The notes below the pieces were generated by a model. That model worked only from the letters and a program-made list of their open reading frames with translations, was not told the DNA's origin and searched no databases. Both the position numbers and the translations under genes were made by a program. Positions 7,930 through 18,691 of a DNA stretch of 64,000 bases are shown here, piece by piece (within the stretch, counting starts at the first letter, position 1; the number at the start of each line of letters is the position of its first letter). The DNA comes from Micromonospora noduli (GTDB taxonomy: Bacteria; Actinomycetota; Actinomycetes; Mycobacteriales; Micromonosporaceae): NCBI RefSeq assembly GCF_003264365.1, contig NZ_PYAK01000010.1:114816-178815 (forward strand). The letters are read 5' to 3'.

Positions 7930-9153
7930 TCAGTGGGCGGCGGAGGTGAGATCGGCCTCGGCGGGCGGCGGGGTGGCCGCTTCGGCGATGCGGCGGCGGC
8001 GCAGCTCGATCGGGAGCACCACCAGGGTGACCAGCGCGCCGAGCGCACCGGTTACCACGAAGCCCCAGAGTGGCGCGCTGGCGTCGATCACCGCGCCGGC
8101 GAGCGGGGCGCCGACCGCGATGCCGACGGTGACCGCGGAACCGTGCAGACCCATCGCCTCACCGCGTACCTCGGCCGGAACCAGGCGGCTGACCGCGTCC
8201 GAGCCGGCCGCGATGGTCGGCGCGCACAGCGCGCCGGCGGGGATCAGCGCCAGGCACAGCAGCCACCAGTGCGCACCGCCCAGCCCCACCGGAATGGTGC
8301 ACAGGGCCAGCGCGGCGGTCAGTACCAGCGGGGAGAACGAGCGGTGCACTGCCCCGTACGCGAAACCGCCGGCCAGCGAGGCGACCGCCCAGATGGCCAG
8401 GACCGCGCCGGTCCACCCGACCTCGCCGCTGGCCCGCAGAACGGCGACCACCGCCACGTCGGTGCCGCCGAGCACCAGGGTCGCCGCGGCGCTGAGTGCC
8501 AGGACGGCGAGCAGTCGGGGGGTCAGCCACTCCCGGCGCGGCACCCGGCGTTGGGGGCCGGTGGGCTCGGTGGCCTCCCGGATCGGTGGGTTGACCACCC
8601 ACAGGGCGATCCCGGCGGCGACGATGCCGCCACCGACCAGATACATGGTGGTCTGCGCGGAGATCGCGGTGACCAGGGCCACCGCCAGCGCCGGGCCGAT
8701 CATGAAGGACAGCTCCACCGACATCGAGTCCAGTGCGTAGGCCGGGCGGCGTTGCTCCTCCGGGACCAGCGCGGCGATCGACTGACGGACCACGGAGAAG
8801 ATGGGCAGGGCCAGCGAGCCGGCCACGAAGGCGGCCGGCAGGAGCACGGGGTACGCCAGCGTCGGCGCGGTGGACCAGAAGATCGCCTCAGCGATGGCGG
8901 TGAGCACCAGGACCGGGCGCAGTCCACGCCGGTCCACGAGTCGGCCGAGCAGCGGCCCGCCGATCGCCGCGCCCACGGTGACCGCCGCACCCACCAGGCC
9001 GGCAGCCCCGTAGCCCCGATCGAGGTCGAGCACCACGTGGAAGGTCAGCGTCACCCCGGTCGCGGTGAGCGGGATGCGGGCGAGGACGGCGACCACCAGC
9101 AGCGACCGCAGGCCGGGCAGAGCGAGCGCCCGCCGGTAAGGCTTCATGTTCAC
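7930..9153 (-). CDS. MFS transporter
   Basis: About 407 residues with 12 hydrophobic segments. The loop between segments 2 and 3 has the MFS signature (GPLLGRLVDRRGLRPVL), a second copy of which is weaker in the C-terminal half. This is a drug-efflux-like major facilitator; substrate and direction are unknown. Three starts are possible: ATG 9177, GTG 9153 and ATG 9147. GTG 9153 has a GGAGG (9165-9169) 11 nt upstream and is preferred; in every case the first membrane span begins at LPGLRSLLVVAVLARI. It follows pncA on the same strand, separated by 64 nt, so pncB-pncA-MFS may be cotranscribed. Confidence 0.85.
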   Translation of the reverse strand: MNMKPYRRALALPGLRSLLVVAVLARIPLTATGVTLTFHVVLDLDRGYGAAGLVGAAVTVGAAIGGPLLGRLVDRRGLRPVLVLTAIAEAIFWSTAPTLAYPVLLPAAFVAGSLALPIFSVVRQSIAALVPEEQRRPAYALDSMSVELSFMIGPALAVALVTAISAQTTMYLVGGGIVAAGIALWVVNPPIREATEPTGPQRRVPRREWLTPRLLAVLALSAAATLVLGGTDVAVVAVLRASGEVGWTGAVLAIWAVASLAGGFAYGAVHRSFSPLVLTAALALCTIPVGLGGAHWWLLCLALIPAGALCAPTIAAGSDAVSRLVPAEVRGEAMGLHGSAVTVGIAVGAPLAGAVIDASAPLWGFVVTGALGALVTLVVLPIELRRRRIAEAATPPPAEADLTSAAH

Positions 9154-9217
9154 GTGGGTCCGTACCTCCGGCGACATCCTCGACCGGCGGCGGCCCGTTG
9201 GCCAACCAATTAGCGCC

Positions 9218-9799
9218 TCATGCGGCCCTGATCACAGGCTGGCCGTGCATGATCACCCCGGCGCCTTCCATCGCGCGCAGGGCCACGTCGGTGGTCGCCG
9301 GGGCGACGGCGGCGGTCAACTCCAGCAGCACGGTGGTGGCGAAACCCTCCCGGGCGGCGTCCAGCGCGGTCGCCCGGACGCAGTGGTCCGTGGCGATGCC
9401 GACCACGTCGACCCGGTCCACGTCGCGCCGGCGCAGCCAGTCGGCCAGGCACTCGCCGTCGTCGGCATGCCCCTCGAAACCGGAGTACGCCGCCGCGTGC
9501 TCGCCCTTGTGGAAGATCGCCTCGACCCGGGCGGTGTCCAGTTCCGGGTGGAACTCCGAACCGGTGGTGCCTACCACACAGTGCCGGGGCCAGGACTCCA
9601 CGAAATCCGGCGGATCGCCGAAGTGGGGGCCCGGGTCGACGTGGTAGTCCTTGGTGGCGACCACGTGCGTCCACCGGTCCGGCTCGGCGGCGAGTAACCG
9701 GGAGATGCCGGCGGCCACCCCTGCGCCGCCGGCGACGGCCAGCGAGCCGCCCTCGCAGAAGTCGTTCTGCACATCCACGATGATCAGCGCGTTGGCCAT
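9218..9799 (-). CDS. pncA: Nicotinamidase
   Basis: A 193-residue cysteine hydrolase converting nicotinamide to nicotinate in NAD salvage. The isochorismatase-like fold shows the catalytic triad D9 (IIVDVQNDFC), K98 (IFHKGEH) and C140 (ATDHCVRATA), and metal-binding D51, H53 and H73 (TKDYH, WPRHC). The ATG at 9799 has an AGAGGAAA purine tract upstream and begins directly with the conserved strand. It lies 50 nt downstream of pncB on the same strand, so the two genes for consecutive Preiss-Handler steps form a unit. Homologues of this enzyme also activate the drug pyrazinamide. Confidence 0.95.
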   Translation of the reverse strand: MANALIIVDVQNDFCEGGSLAVAGGAGVAAGISRLLAAEPDRWTHVVATKDYHVDPGPHFGDPPDFVESWPRHCVVGTTGSEFHPELDTARVEAIFHKGEHAAAYSGFEGHADDGECLADWLRRRDVDRVDVVGIATDHCVRATALDAAREGFATTVLLELTAAVAPATTDVALRAMEGAGVIMHGQPVIRAA

Positions 9800-9849
9800 C
9801 GGGGGGTTTCCTCTCTCCGCACGGTCGGTCGGTGGCGCTCGGGGATGAC

Positions 9850-11136
9850 TCAGGCAGCGGGTACGACGGTGACCGGCACTGCCGGATCGCCCACAGACAG
9901 CTTCAGTCCCTCCCACGGGATGGAGATCAGGCACTCCCGCAGGTGCTCCCGTGACTCGTCGAGGGTGGGCAGCGGCACCGACTCACCGGCGACCACGTAC
10001 GACTGCTGGAGCAGGCGGTCGTTGGGCTGCCGGTCGGGAACGCCCTGCGGGACGATGACCTCCTCGGTGGCGGTGCCGGTCGGCTTGTGCCGGCGGACCG
10101 CGACCTTCCGGCCGCCGATGGTGGCCTTGTGCTCCGAGCGCTTCACCACCGGCCGTCCCTCGACCTCGACCAGTTTGTAGACCAGCCCGGCGGTCGGTGC
10201 CCCGGAGCCGGTGACCACGGCCGTGCCGGCGCCGTACATGTCCACCGGTTCGGCGGCCAGCGCGGCGATCGCGTACTCGTCCAGGTCACCGGAAACGATG
10301 ATCTTGGTCTCGGTGGCGCCCAGCGAGTCGAGCAACTCCCGGGACTGCTGAGCGATCACCGCGAGGTCGCCGGAGTCGATCCGTACCGCCCGCAGGTCCG
10401 GCCCGGCCACCGAGATGGCGTTGCGGATGCCCTGGCTGATGTCGTACGTGTCGACCAGCAGGGTGGTGTCCTTGCCCAGCGTGGCGACCTGCGAGGCGAA
10501 CGCCGCCCGCTCGTCGTCGTGCAGCAGGGTGAACGCGTGCGCCGCCGTGCCCGCCGTCGGGATGCCGTAGCGCGCGCCGGCGGCGAGGTTGGACGTGAAC
10601 CGGAACCCGGCCAGGTACGCGGCCCGCGCCGCGGCCACCGCCGCCTCCTCGTGTGCCCGACGCGACCCCATCTCGATCAGCGTCCGGCCCCGCGCCGCGG
10701 TCACCATCCGGGCCGCTGCGGCGGCCACCGCGCAATCGTGGTTGAGCACGGACAGCGCCAGCGTCTCCAGCACCACACATTCGGCGAAGCCGCCGGAGAC
10801 GGTGAGGATCGGTGAACCGGGGAAGAACAGCTCACCCTCGGCGTACCCGTCGATGTCGCCGGTGAAGCGGTAGTCGGTGAGCCACGCCGCCGCCGTCTCG
10901 TCGACCACCCCGGTCCGCAGCAGGAACTCGACCTCGGCGGGGTCGAACCGGAAGTCGCGGATCAGCTCGATCAGCCGGGCCGTCCCGGCGACCACGCCGT
11001 ACCGGCGGCCGCTGGGCAGCCGGCGGCTGAACACCTCGAAGACACACCGGCGGTCGGCGGTGCCGTCCTTCAGTGCCGCGCTGACCATGGTCAGCTCGTA
11101 GTGGTCGGTCAGGAGCGCGGGGCGGTGGTTGCTCAC
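9850..11136 (-). CDS. pncB: Nicotinate phosphoribosyltransferase
   Basis: A 428-residue cytosolic enzyme joining nicotinate to PRPP to make nicotinate mononucleotide. Typical features are the N-terminal LLTDHYELTM, FEVFSRRLPSGRRYGVVAG, the catalytic-His/phosphate region EMGSRRAHEEAAV, FTSNLAAGARYGIPTAGTAAHAF, and the PRPP loop region VRIDSGDLAVIAQQSRE. It uses the nicotinate produced by PncA next door. The start is GTG at 11136; TAGGCT (11148-11143 on the minus strand) lies 6 nt upstream with no SD, suggesting a leaderless transcript independent of the LAL regulator gene that ends 16 nt upstream. Confidence 0.95.
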   Translation of the reverse strand: MSNHRPALLTDHYELTMVSAALKDGTADRRCVFEVFSRRLPSGRRYGVVAGTARLIELIRDFRFDPAEVEFLLRTGVVDETAAAWLTDYRFTGDIDGYAEGELFFPGSPILTVSGGFAECVVLETLALSVLNHDCAVAAAAARMVTAARGRTLIEMGSRRAHEEAAVAAARAAYLAGFRFTSNLAAGARYGIPTAGTAAHAFTLLHDDERAAFASQVATLGKDTTLLVDTYDISQGIRNAISVAGPDLRAVRIDSGDLAVIAQQSRELLDSLGATETKIIVSGDLDEYAIAALAAEPVDMYGAGTAVVTGSGAPTAGLVYKLVEVEGRPVVKRSEHKATIGGRKVAVRRHKPTGTATEEVIVPQGVPDRQPNDRLLQQSYVVAGESVPLPTLDESREHLRECLISIPWEGLKLSVGDPAVPVTVVPAA

Positions 11137-11142
11137 CGCCCC

Positions 11143-11148
11143 AGCCTA
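11143..11148 (-). promoter_or_regulatory. -10 box of a leaderless promoter (pncB)
   Basis: TAGGCT on the minus strand, 6 nt before the GTG at 11136. Confidence 0.5.
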
Positions 11149-11152
11149 AGGT

Positions 11153-13831
11153 TCAGCTCGGGTCGCCGCCGTCGTGGCCCGGGATCGAGCGCAACGCCGC
11201 CCACAGCTCGGCCCGGCCGGTGACGCCGAGCTTGGCGTAGATCCGCTGGAGGTGGTTCTCCACAGTGCGCGCCGAAAGGTAGAGCCGTTCGGCGATGGCC
11301 CGGCTGGGAGCGCCGTGCGCGGCGAGGCGCGCCACCTGCCACTCCCGCTCGGTGAGCACGGGCGCGCCCGCCTGGAGCGCCGGCGTCCGGATCAGGTCAC
11401 AACGCCCGAGCAACCCGGCGAGGCGCTCCCGGGCGTCGTTGGCGGCAGCCGAGTGCTGCCGGCGCAGCCGCTGGACGGCCTGGGAGGTGGCCTCGGCGGC
11501 GTACACGGTCAACTCCAGGGCGGCATAGTCGTCGGCGACCGCGAGCAGATCGGTGGGGGAATCGGTCACCGCGGCGCGGGCGTGTCGGGCCAGCAGCGGC
11601 GGGAGCACCCCGTCGACCCGCTCGGAGAGCTCGGCGAGGCGCTGCGCGACGGTGCGCCGACCTCCGTCGGAGCAGGTGGGGCCGACCGCCATGCCCGCCT
11701 GGTCGAGTCGGACGAGGTCGTGCAGGACATGCACCTCGTGCCCGGCGAAGCCGTCCGAGCGCAGCCGGTCCACCAGGTCAGCGAGGTGTTTGACAGCGCC
11801 CGGCAGGTCGCCCGAGGCGGCGAGCGTCGCGCCCCGGGCCTGCTCCAGCCACGGGTAGAGCACCGCCATGCCCGGCGAGTGGGTGCGGTCGGCTTCGGCC
11901 ATCGCCGAAACCGCCTGCGCGGCGTCACCGCGCAGCGCCGCCGCCTGGGCGCGTTCGGCCTGAGCCAGACCGGCGTAGACCCGACTCGTGGCCAGCACCG
12001 CGCAGGCACCCAGGGAGGTCCGCAGGGCCGCGTCGCTCTGCCCGCGCAGCCGGGCCGCGTACGCCTGGAGGATGGCCAGGTAGCCGGTGCCGAGGCGGAA
12101 GTCGCCGGCTCCGGCGAGGTCGGCGAACTCGTCGGCCACGATCGCGTCGATCCCGGCCAGGTCGCCGGTGAGCATGAGCCGGGTGCCTCGGGCCAGCTCC
12201 AGGGCCAACTGGAGGTACGGCATGTCGGTGCGCCAGTTCGCCGCGGCCGAGTGCACCTGGGCGATCGCCGTACCGCTGCGGGTCAGCTCGCCCTGCGCGG
12301 CCTGGACGTACGCGATGGTGGAACGGGCCAGCTCGCGGGCGGCGACGCCGGCCGCCGGCCGGTCCAGTACCCGTCGGCTGAGCTGCACCGCGGTGGTCGT
12401 GTCCAGTCGGTGCAGGCGCATGATCGCCTCGAAGGCGTGCACCCGGGAGCGGTCGGCGGAGTCGCTGAGCTGCTCGACCCGGCTTGCGATCTCCTCCACG
12501 GTGGACTCCTGGCTCAGCCCCCAGTAGCTGACCATGCCGCGTACGGTCAGCCAGCGGCAGAGCCGCCGCTCGTCGCCGGGCTCGGGGGTGACCGCGTCGA
12601 GGACGTCGATCGCCTCGTCGGGCCGGTCGGCGAACATCAGGATGGTGGCCAGCAGCTCCGCCGCGTCGTAGCCGCCGTCGGCGTTCAGTGCGGCCCGCGC
12701 CAGGCGGGTCGCCAGCGGCACGTCGTAGCGGGTGAACGCCTGTACCGCTGCGTCCAGCAGCAGAGCCGGATCCTGTGCGGTGCCCGAGTCGAGTCGCCAG
12801 ACGGCCACCCGCAACAGGTCGTCGCGTCGGCGTTTGCCGACCTGCTCAAGCAGCTCGGCGAGGTGTGCCTGAAGTCGGCGGGTGCGGCTGACCGGGCAGC
12901 GGCGGCGCATCACCTCGCCGTAGAGCGGGTGCGCCAGCCGGACGTTGGTGCGGCGGTCGTGCTGAATGACGGTGATCAGCCCGCGTTCCTCGGCGGTCTC
13001 CACGTCCGACTGCTCGGCGGCCTGCCTCAGGAGGTGCAGGCCCAGTGGTTCGCCGAACGCGACCAGCTCGACCACTGCGCGGACGCCGTCGGTGAGCTTG
13101 CCGACCCGGGTGTCGATGAGGTCGGTCAGGTTGGGCGCCAGTTCCAGTCGCCCGGTCCACTTCCAGATCCCGTACGTGCGCTTCAACTCGGCGCTGCCGT
13201 TGGCGGCGTGCACCAGCTCGCGCAGCAGCAGCGGGTTGCCGGCCGACAGCCGGCCGAGCCGGTCGGCGGAGCCGGCGTCGACCGGGCCGCCCAGGATCGC
13301 CGCCAGCAGGTCGGTGGTCTCCTCCTGCGGCATCGGGGTCAGCTCGACGTGCTCGACCAGGTCGTCGGTCCAGAGTGCGCGGATCGGCAGCGGGATCTGC
13401 TCGCCGTCGCGCAGGGTGCCGACCACTGTGGCGTTCTCGGCGCGGGCGACCAGGTGCACAAGTGCGGCCGAGGGGGGATCGAGCAGGTGGGCATCGTCGA
13501 TGGCGAGCACGATCCGCCGGCCGGCCGCCTGCTGTTGCAGCACGTTGAGCGCCCAGCGCAGGATGCCGGCGGGGGAGAGGCCCTGGGGCTGCTCGGCGGG
13601 GAGGACCTGGACCAGCCCTCCGAACGGCAGCGCCGCGGTGGTGGCGCTGGCGGCGATGGACCAGATCGCGAACCGGTCGGGGGGCAACGCGCCCACGCCC
13701 TCGCGCAGCAGCCGACTCTTGCCGATGCCAGCGCTGCCGCTGAAGAAGAGCCCGCGGCCGGCCTCACCGGTCACCGCCTCCAGCAGGCGGTTGAGCTCAC
13801 CCGTGCGGCCGACGAACTCCCATCGACTCAT
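11153..13831 (-). CDS. LAL-type LuxR-family transcriptional regulator with AAA ATPase domain
   Basis: An 892-residue large ATP-binding LuxR regulator. Walker A is GSAGIGKS (residues 32-39) and Walker B is IVLAIDDAHLLD; a long helical TPR/MalT-like middle follows, and the final 65 residues are a LuxR helix-turn-helix (LTEREWQVARLAAHG, RTVENHLQRIYAKLGV). Such proteins activate pathway genes after binding ATP and an inducer. The ATG at 13831 is preferred because VGRTGELNRLLEAV is the usual N-terminus and TATGCT sits 6 nt upstream. The divergent target candidate is the dynamin-like gene at 14027; repeats in the shared region (13878-13918) may be binding sites. Confidence 0.9.
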   Translation of the reverse strand: MSRWEFVGRTGELNRLLEAVTGEAGRGLFFSGSAGIGKSRLLREGVGALPPDRFAIWSIAASATTAALPFGGLVQVLPAEQPQGLSPAGILRWALNVLQQQAAGRRIVLAIDDAHLLDPPSAALVHLVARAENATVVGTLRDGEQIPLPIRALWTDDLVEHVELTPMPQEETTDLLAAILGGPVDAGSADRLGRLSAGNPLLLRELVHAANGSAELKRTYGIWKWTGRLELAPNLTDLIDTRVGKLTDGVRAVVELVAFGEPLGLHLLRQAAEQSDVETAEERGLITVIQHDRRTNVRLAHPLYGEVMRRRCPVSRTRRLQAHLAELLEQVGKRRRDDLLRVAVWRLDSGTAQDPALLLDAAVQAFTRYDVPLATRLARAALNADGGYDAAELLATILMFADRPDEAIDVLDAVTPEPGDERRLCRWLTVRGMVSYWGLSQESTVEEIASRVEQLSDSADRSRVHAFEAIMRLHRLDTTTAVQLSRRVLDRPAAGVAARELARSTIAYVQAAQGELTRSGTAIAQVHSAAANWRTDMPYLQLALELARGTRLMLTGDLAGIDAIVADEFADLAGAGDFRLGTGYLAILQAYAARLRGQSDAALRTSLGACAVLATSRVYAGLAQAERAQAAALRGDAAQAVSAMAEADRTHSPGMAVLYPWLEQARGATLAASGDLPGAVKHLADLVDRLRSDGFAGHEVHVLHDLVRLDQAGMAVGPTCSDGGRRTVAQRLAELSERVDGVLPPLLARHARAAVTDSPTDLLAVADDYAALELTVYAAEATSQAVQRLRRQHSAAANDARERLAGLLGRCDLIRTPALQAGAPVLTEREWQVARLAAHGAPSRAIAERLYLSARTVENHLQRIYAKLGVTGRAELWAALRSIPGHDGGDPS

Positions 13832-13837
13832 TCGCGC

Positions 13838-13843
13838 AGCATA
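13838..13843 (-). promoter_or_regulatory. -10 box of a leaderless promoter (LAL regulator)
   Basis: TATGCT on the minus strand, 6 nt before the ATG at 13831, with no Shine-Dalgarno. Confidence 0.5.
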
Positions 13844-13877
13844 TCGACCGGAATCCGTCCGCGCCCGCACCGTCACG

Positions 13878-13918
13878 GTGCGAAGTTGAGTATTCGCACA
13901 ATTACCCGTGAGTATTCG
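13878..13918. promoter_or_regulatory. Inverted and direct repeats in a divergent promoter region
   Basis: GTGCGAA (13878-13884) and TTCGCAC (13893-13899) form an inverted repeat with an 8-nt gap. GAGTATTCG occurs twice in direct orientation (13888-13896 and 13910-13918) with a 22-bp period, about two helical turns. The cluster sits between the LAL regulator (leftward) and the dynamin-like gene (rightward), so it is a candidate operator for one or both. Confidence 0.5.
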
Positions 13919-14026
13919 AGGTGTTCCGCCCGGTCGCCAGCCCGCCCGTAGTCTTCGGAACATCCGGGTTGACGCACCGGAATTTTCGCGACCGGACCCA
14001 CGGTCACCTGCAACGGGAGGCACCTG

Positions 14027-15577
14027 ATGAAGCAGGGCCCTCTCCCCTCGGTCGACTCGCCGGACGACATGACCGGCCCAACCGACCTACCCATCTGCGG
14101 CCCTCTCCCCACCCGGGTCGGCGTGTCCGGCGCCGCCCCGGACGAGCCGCTCGGTGTGGTCGCCGTCGGTCCGGCCGGTGCCGAGCGGCGTGCCGTGCTC
14201 GCCACCCTGCTCGAGCTCGACCCGGTCATGCTCACCGTGCCGGCGGGCAGCTGGTTGGTGGTGCGCGACGCCAAGGTGCCCACCCGCGCGGCGTTCGTGC
14301 CCGGTTACCGCCAGCCGCACTCGTACGGCGCGGACCGGGACGCCGCCGGTCCGGCGTTGGCCCGCCCGCCCCGGCGGGTCGAGCTGAGCGTGCCCCAGCC
14401 GCTGCTGCGGCACTTCACCCTGGTCGATGTTCCGGACACCGCCACCCTCGGCGTGTCCGGCACCCGGGTGCTGCTCGAAGCGGCGGGCCGAGCCGGCGCG
14501 CTGCTCTTCGTGATCGCCGCCGACCAGGCCTTCACCGCCGCCGAGTTGAACCTGCTCGCCGAAGTCGCCCCAACCTCGGTGGAGGTCGTCTTCGCGGTCA
14601 CCCCCGGCGCGGCGGGGTGGGCTCCGCTGGCCGACGGCACGGCGACTACGGAGGGCGCGGGGGCGTCCGTCCCGCCGGTCGGGGGCGCGGAGACCGAGGT
14701 GGACGCGGTCGCGGTGACGGTGGAGGCACATCGGGCGGCACTCCTGGCCGCGGTGCCGGCGCTGGCCGGCGCGCGGTGGTTCCCGGTCGACGGCGCCGAC
14801 ACCGCCGCCGACCTGCGGCGGGCGCTGGTGGGTTGGGCGTCGCGTGAGGGGTTGCAGCGGGCCAGCGTCGATCCACCGGTCCTGCCGGGCCAGCAGGGCC
14901 GCGTCGCCGTGGCCGCCGATCCGGGTGACTGGTCCGAGCGGCTCGACCGCCACACCCGCTCGTGTGCTCAGCGGATCCGCCAGCACCTCGCCCTGGAGTT
15001 GGCGAACATCCACCTTCGGGCCGTTCAGGAGATCGTGTTCGGAGTCGGCTGTGCCGGCCTACCGGATCTCCTCGACCGGGAGATGGCGGCGTTGTCGTTG
15101 TTGGCCACCGCGCAGTGCGATCAGGCGGTGCGCGGCATCATGACCGACGTCGCGTCCCAGGTGCTCGGCGCGCCGCCGGCCGAAGGCGTGCGCCGCCGGA
15201 TCGCCGCCGCGGTGCAGTACGGCCTGGCCGATCACCGGCCCGGCCACGAACTGGACAAGGTGTTGTTGATCACCAGCACGGCCGGCGTGGCCGAGTTGAC
15301 CGGCCTGGAGGCGATCGACGCCGCCGCCAGCTATCCAGTGGCGTCCCGGGACGAGGTGCTCCCGCCCATTGCGGTGGCGCTCTCCGGCGGGTGCTGGCAG
15401 CAGTGGCGTACGCCCGGCAACGGCGACCACAGCGCGGCGCGGGCCTGGTCCCAGCGGGCGGTGCGCGAGGTCGAGTTGGGGTTGTCCAGGGAGATCTCCC
15501 GACGGTTCGAGGTGATCCGCCTCTCGCTGGGCGTGGTGCTCTCCGATGCAGTCGATCACGGCATTCTGCTCGCCTGA
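14027..15577 (+). CDS. Dynamin-like GTPase-related protein with degenerate P-loop
   Basis: 516 residues, not matching a named family with confidence. The middle resembles a dynamin/GTPase core: a beta-strand VVAVGPAG (residues 44-51) at the Walker A position, then LVDVPDT (132-138) as a G3-like motif, and [19 protein letters not shown] with strand EVVFAVTPG (186-194). The Walker A lysine and following Ser/Thr are missing (GPAGAERR), so GTP hydrolysis is doubtful. The C-terminal half is helical. The ATG at 14027 has GGGAGG 7 nt upstream. It is divergent from the LAL regulator and may be its target. It could be a structural GTPase paralogue. Confidence 0.55.
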   Translation: MKQGPLPSVDSPDDMTGPTDLPICGPLPTRVGVSGAAPDEPLGVVAVGPAGAERRAVLATLLELDPVMLTVPAGSWLVVRDAKVPTRAAFVPGYRQPHSYGADRDAAGPALARPPRRVELSVPQPLLRHFTLVDVPDTATLGVSGTRVLLEAAGRAGALLFVIAADQAFTAAELNLLAEVAPTSVEVVFAVTPGAAGWAPLADGTATTEGAGASVPPVGGAETEVDAVAVTVEAHRAALLAAVPALAGARWFPVDGADTAADLRRALVGWASREGLQRASVDPPVLPGQQGRVAVAADPGDWSERLDRHTRSCAQRIRQHLALELANIHLRAVQEIVFGVGCAGLPDLLDREMAALSLLATAQCDQAVRGIMTDVASQVLGAPPAEGVRRRIAAAVQYGLADHRPGHELDKVLLITSTAGVAELTGLEAIDAAASYPVASRDEVLPPIAVALSGGCWQQWRTPGNGDHSAARAWSQRAVREVELGLSREISRRFEVIRLSLGVVLSDAVDHGILLA

Positions 15578-15716
15578 CGGCGCGCCCACCGGTTGGTCCG
15601 GGTCCGGGCCGGACCCCACCTCCGATGGCGGCCGGGGCGGGTCGGGAGGGCCCGGGGTGGGTGATCCGCGCCGGGCCGGCGTTCCGGTTCCTCGGTTCCG
15701 GGAAACCGGTGGCACG

Positions 15717-16016
15717 ATGGGGGGCATGGCGGCTCCGCAGGTTGCACCGGTCGAGACGCCGGACACTGACGAGGTGCCGGCGTCCGACCGGCAGTGGGTG
15801 ACGATCGTGTGGGACGACCCGGTCAATCTGATGACGTACGTGACCTGGGTCTTCCAGAAGCTTTTCGGCTACAGCCGGGAGAGGGCCGAACAGCTGATGC
15901 TGGACGTGCACCACAAGGGTCGTGCCGTGGTCTCCACCGGTGCCCGCGAACGGATGGAGCACGACGCGTCGCAGCTGCACGCGTACGGGCTGTGGGCGAC
16001 GGTGGACAGATCATGA
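15717..16016 (+). CDS. clpS: ATP-dependent Clp protease adaptor ClpS
   Basis: A 99-residue adaptor that binds ClpC/ClpA and delivers N-degron substrates. After a disordered N-terminus the core shows [41 protein letters not shown] and [17 protein letters not shown], all ClpS landmarks including the DDP and the MLDVHHKG segment of the N-degron pocket. The ATG at 15717 (or 15726, three codons later) starts it. Its TGA overlaps the ATG of the DUF2017 gene (ATGA), a pairing conserved in actinobacteria. Confidence 0.93.
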   Translation: MGGMAAPQVAPVETPDTDEVPASDRQWVTIVWDDPVNLMTYVTWVFQKLFGYSRERAEQLMLDVHHKGRAVVSTGARERMEHDASQLHAYGLWATVDRS

Positions 16017-16513
16017 GCATGTTCCATCGCCAGGCCGGTCACTACGTCGCAGTCTTCGCCGTCGACGAGGTGCGGGTGCTGCGCAAGGTCGCCTCCGAGG
16101 TGGTGGGTCTGCTCACCGATGGCTTCGACCACACCGACCCGGTGGTCGGTCGGCTCTTTCCGGCGGTCTACCCACAGGACGCTCCGGGCACCGCCGAGTT
16201 TCGCCGCTACACCGAGGGCGACCTGAAGACCGCGAAGATCGATCAGGCGGGGGCGATCCTGGCCGCGTTGCCGGACGACGCCGGTGGCGAGGTGCGGCTG
16301 GACGCCGAGGCCGCCGAGGCGTGGTTGCGGGCACTGAACGACGCCCGGCTCGCGATGGGCGTCCGCCTGGAGATCAAGGACGGCACGGATCTGGGCGAGG
16401 AGTTGGACGACGCGGTCGCTGAGGACCCGGGTTCCAGCCGGGTGTTCCAGCTTTCGGTCTACGCCTATCTCGGATATCTACAGGAGTCGCTGCTCAACGC
16501 CTTGATCGACTAG
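16013..16513 (+). CDS. DUF2017 domain protein
   Basis: A 166-residue acidic, soluble protein of the actinobacterial DUF2017 family, found almost always directly after clpS; function unknown. Its start codon overlaps the clpS stop, so the two are translationally coupled and a role with the Clp machinery is a reasonable inference. No catalytic motif is visible. Typical family segments are [10 protein letters not shown] near residue 65 and a C-terminal helix [15 protein letters not shown]. Confidence 0.85.
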   Translation: MSMFHRQAGHYVAVFAVDEVRVLRKVASEVVGLLTDGFDHTDPVVGRLFPAVYPQDAPGTAEFRRYTEGDLKTAKIDQAGAILAALPDDAGGEVRLDAEAAEAWLRALNDARLAMGVRLEIKDGTDLGEELDDAVAEDPGSSRVFQLSVYAYLGYLQESLLNALID

Positions 16514-16552
16514 GGGTGACCGGCACCACTTCGGCCCGTGCCCGGCAGGCGT

Positions 16553-16558
16553 TAGGCT
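16553..16558 (+). promoter_or_regulatory. -10 box of a leaderless promoter (mec)
   Basis: TAGGCT lies 7 nt before the GTG at 16566. This spacing favours GTG 16566 over GTG 16560 as the start. Confidence 0.5.
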
Positions 16559-16565
16559 GGTGCAC

Positions 16566-17054
16566 GTGCTGAGCATCGACCGGTCGATCATTGACGCGAT
16601 CGTCGCCCACGCGCGCCGGGATCACCCTGACGAGGCGTGCGGCGTGGTCGCCGGTCCCGTCGGCAGCGACACCCCGACCCGGCACATCCCGATGGACAAT
16701 GCCGCGAGGTCGATGACGTTCTACGAGTTCGACTCGATGGAGCACCTGCGCGTGTGGCGGGAGATGGACGACCGGGACGAGGAGCCCGTCGTCATCTACC
16801 ACTCGCACACCGCCACCGAGGCGTACCCGTCGCGGACGGATGTCTCCTTCGCCGGTGAGCCGGGGGCGCACTACCTGCTCGTGTCGACCCGTGAGCCCGA
16901 CTCGGAGGAGATCCGGTCGTTCCGGATCGTCGACGGCGTGGTCACCGAGGAGCCGGTCCGTGTCGTGGAGGCCGGTGTCGACCCGCACGCCGTCCAGTCC
17001 TACATGTTCGGGCAGAGCCCGGCGACGGTCGATTACGAGTGTTCCGGCCGCTGA
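16566..17054 (+). CDS. mec: JAMM (M67) metalloprotease acting on CysO
   Basis: A 162-residue zinc peptidase homologous to mycobacterial Mec (Rv1334), which releases cysteine from the CysO-cysteine adduct. The JAMM motif is complete: E23 in DEACG and H79-x-H81-x7-S89-x2-D92 in IYHSHTATEAYPSRTD. The next genes are cysO and cysM, the same order as in Mycobacterium tuberculosis, so the pathway assignment is firm. In this genome CysO carries a C-terminal tail beyond Gly-Gly, so Mec may also have to mature it. The start is set by the TAGGCT box 7 nt upstream. Confidence 0.93.
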   Translation: MLSIDRSIIDAIVAHARRDHPDEACGVVAGPVGSDTPTRHIPMDNAARSMTFYEFDSMEHLRVWREMDDRDEEPVVIYHSHTATEAYPSRTDVSFAGEPGAHYLLVSTREPDSEEIRSFRIVDGVVTEEPVRVVEAGVDPHAVQSYMFGQSPATVDYECSGR

Positions 17055-17119
17055 CCTGTCAGCGCCGCAGCCGTCTCGTCCCGTCACCGTAGGCACACCC
17101 GATCGAGGAGTTCCACATC

Positions 17120-18468
<1,349 letters not shown>

Positions 18469-18487
18469 CCGATCTGGTCTGCCGACT

Positions 18488-18517
18488 ACGGGCCGTCGAC
18501 ATTCGTCGACGGCCCGT
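18488..18517 (+). terminator. cysM terminator hairpin
   Basis: ACGGGCCGTCGAC (18488-18500) pairs perfectly with GTCGACGGCCCGT (18505-18517) around a 4-nt ATTC loop, 20 nt after the cysM stop. The rest of the gap to 18691 has no supported gene. Confidence 0.85.
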
Positions 18518-18691
18518 GCGCTTCCCGGCGTACCGCGAGCGGGTGTCACGTTCGTGACAACTTCCGTTGGATGATTCTTGCTGTCGGGTACGCCAGCGTA
18601 GGCTGCGCAGCGTGGCGTACGCGTCGGTAGAGATCATGGCCGGGACCATCGCCGGCGCGGGTGCTACTGATAGTGACAGCGAGACCACTCG

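Noticed and set aside
11174..13951. Long plus-strand frame opposite the LAL regulator
   Set aside because: Antisense shadow of a gene with clear Walker and HTH motifs; no SD or domain.
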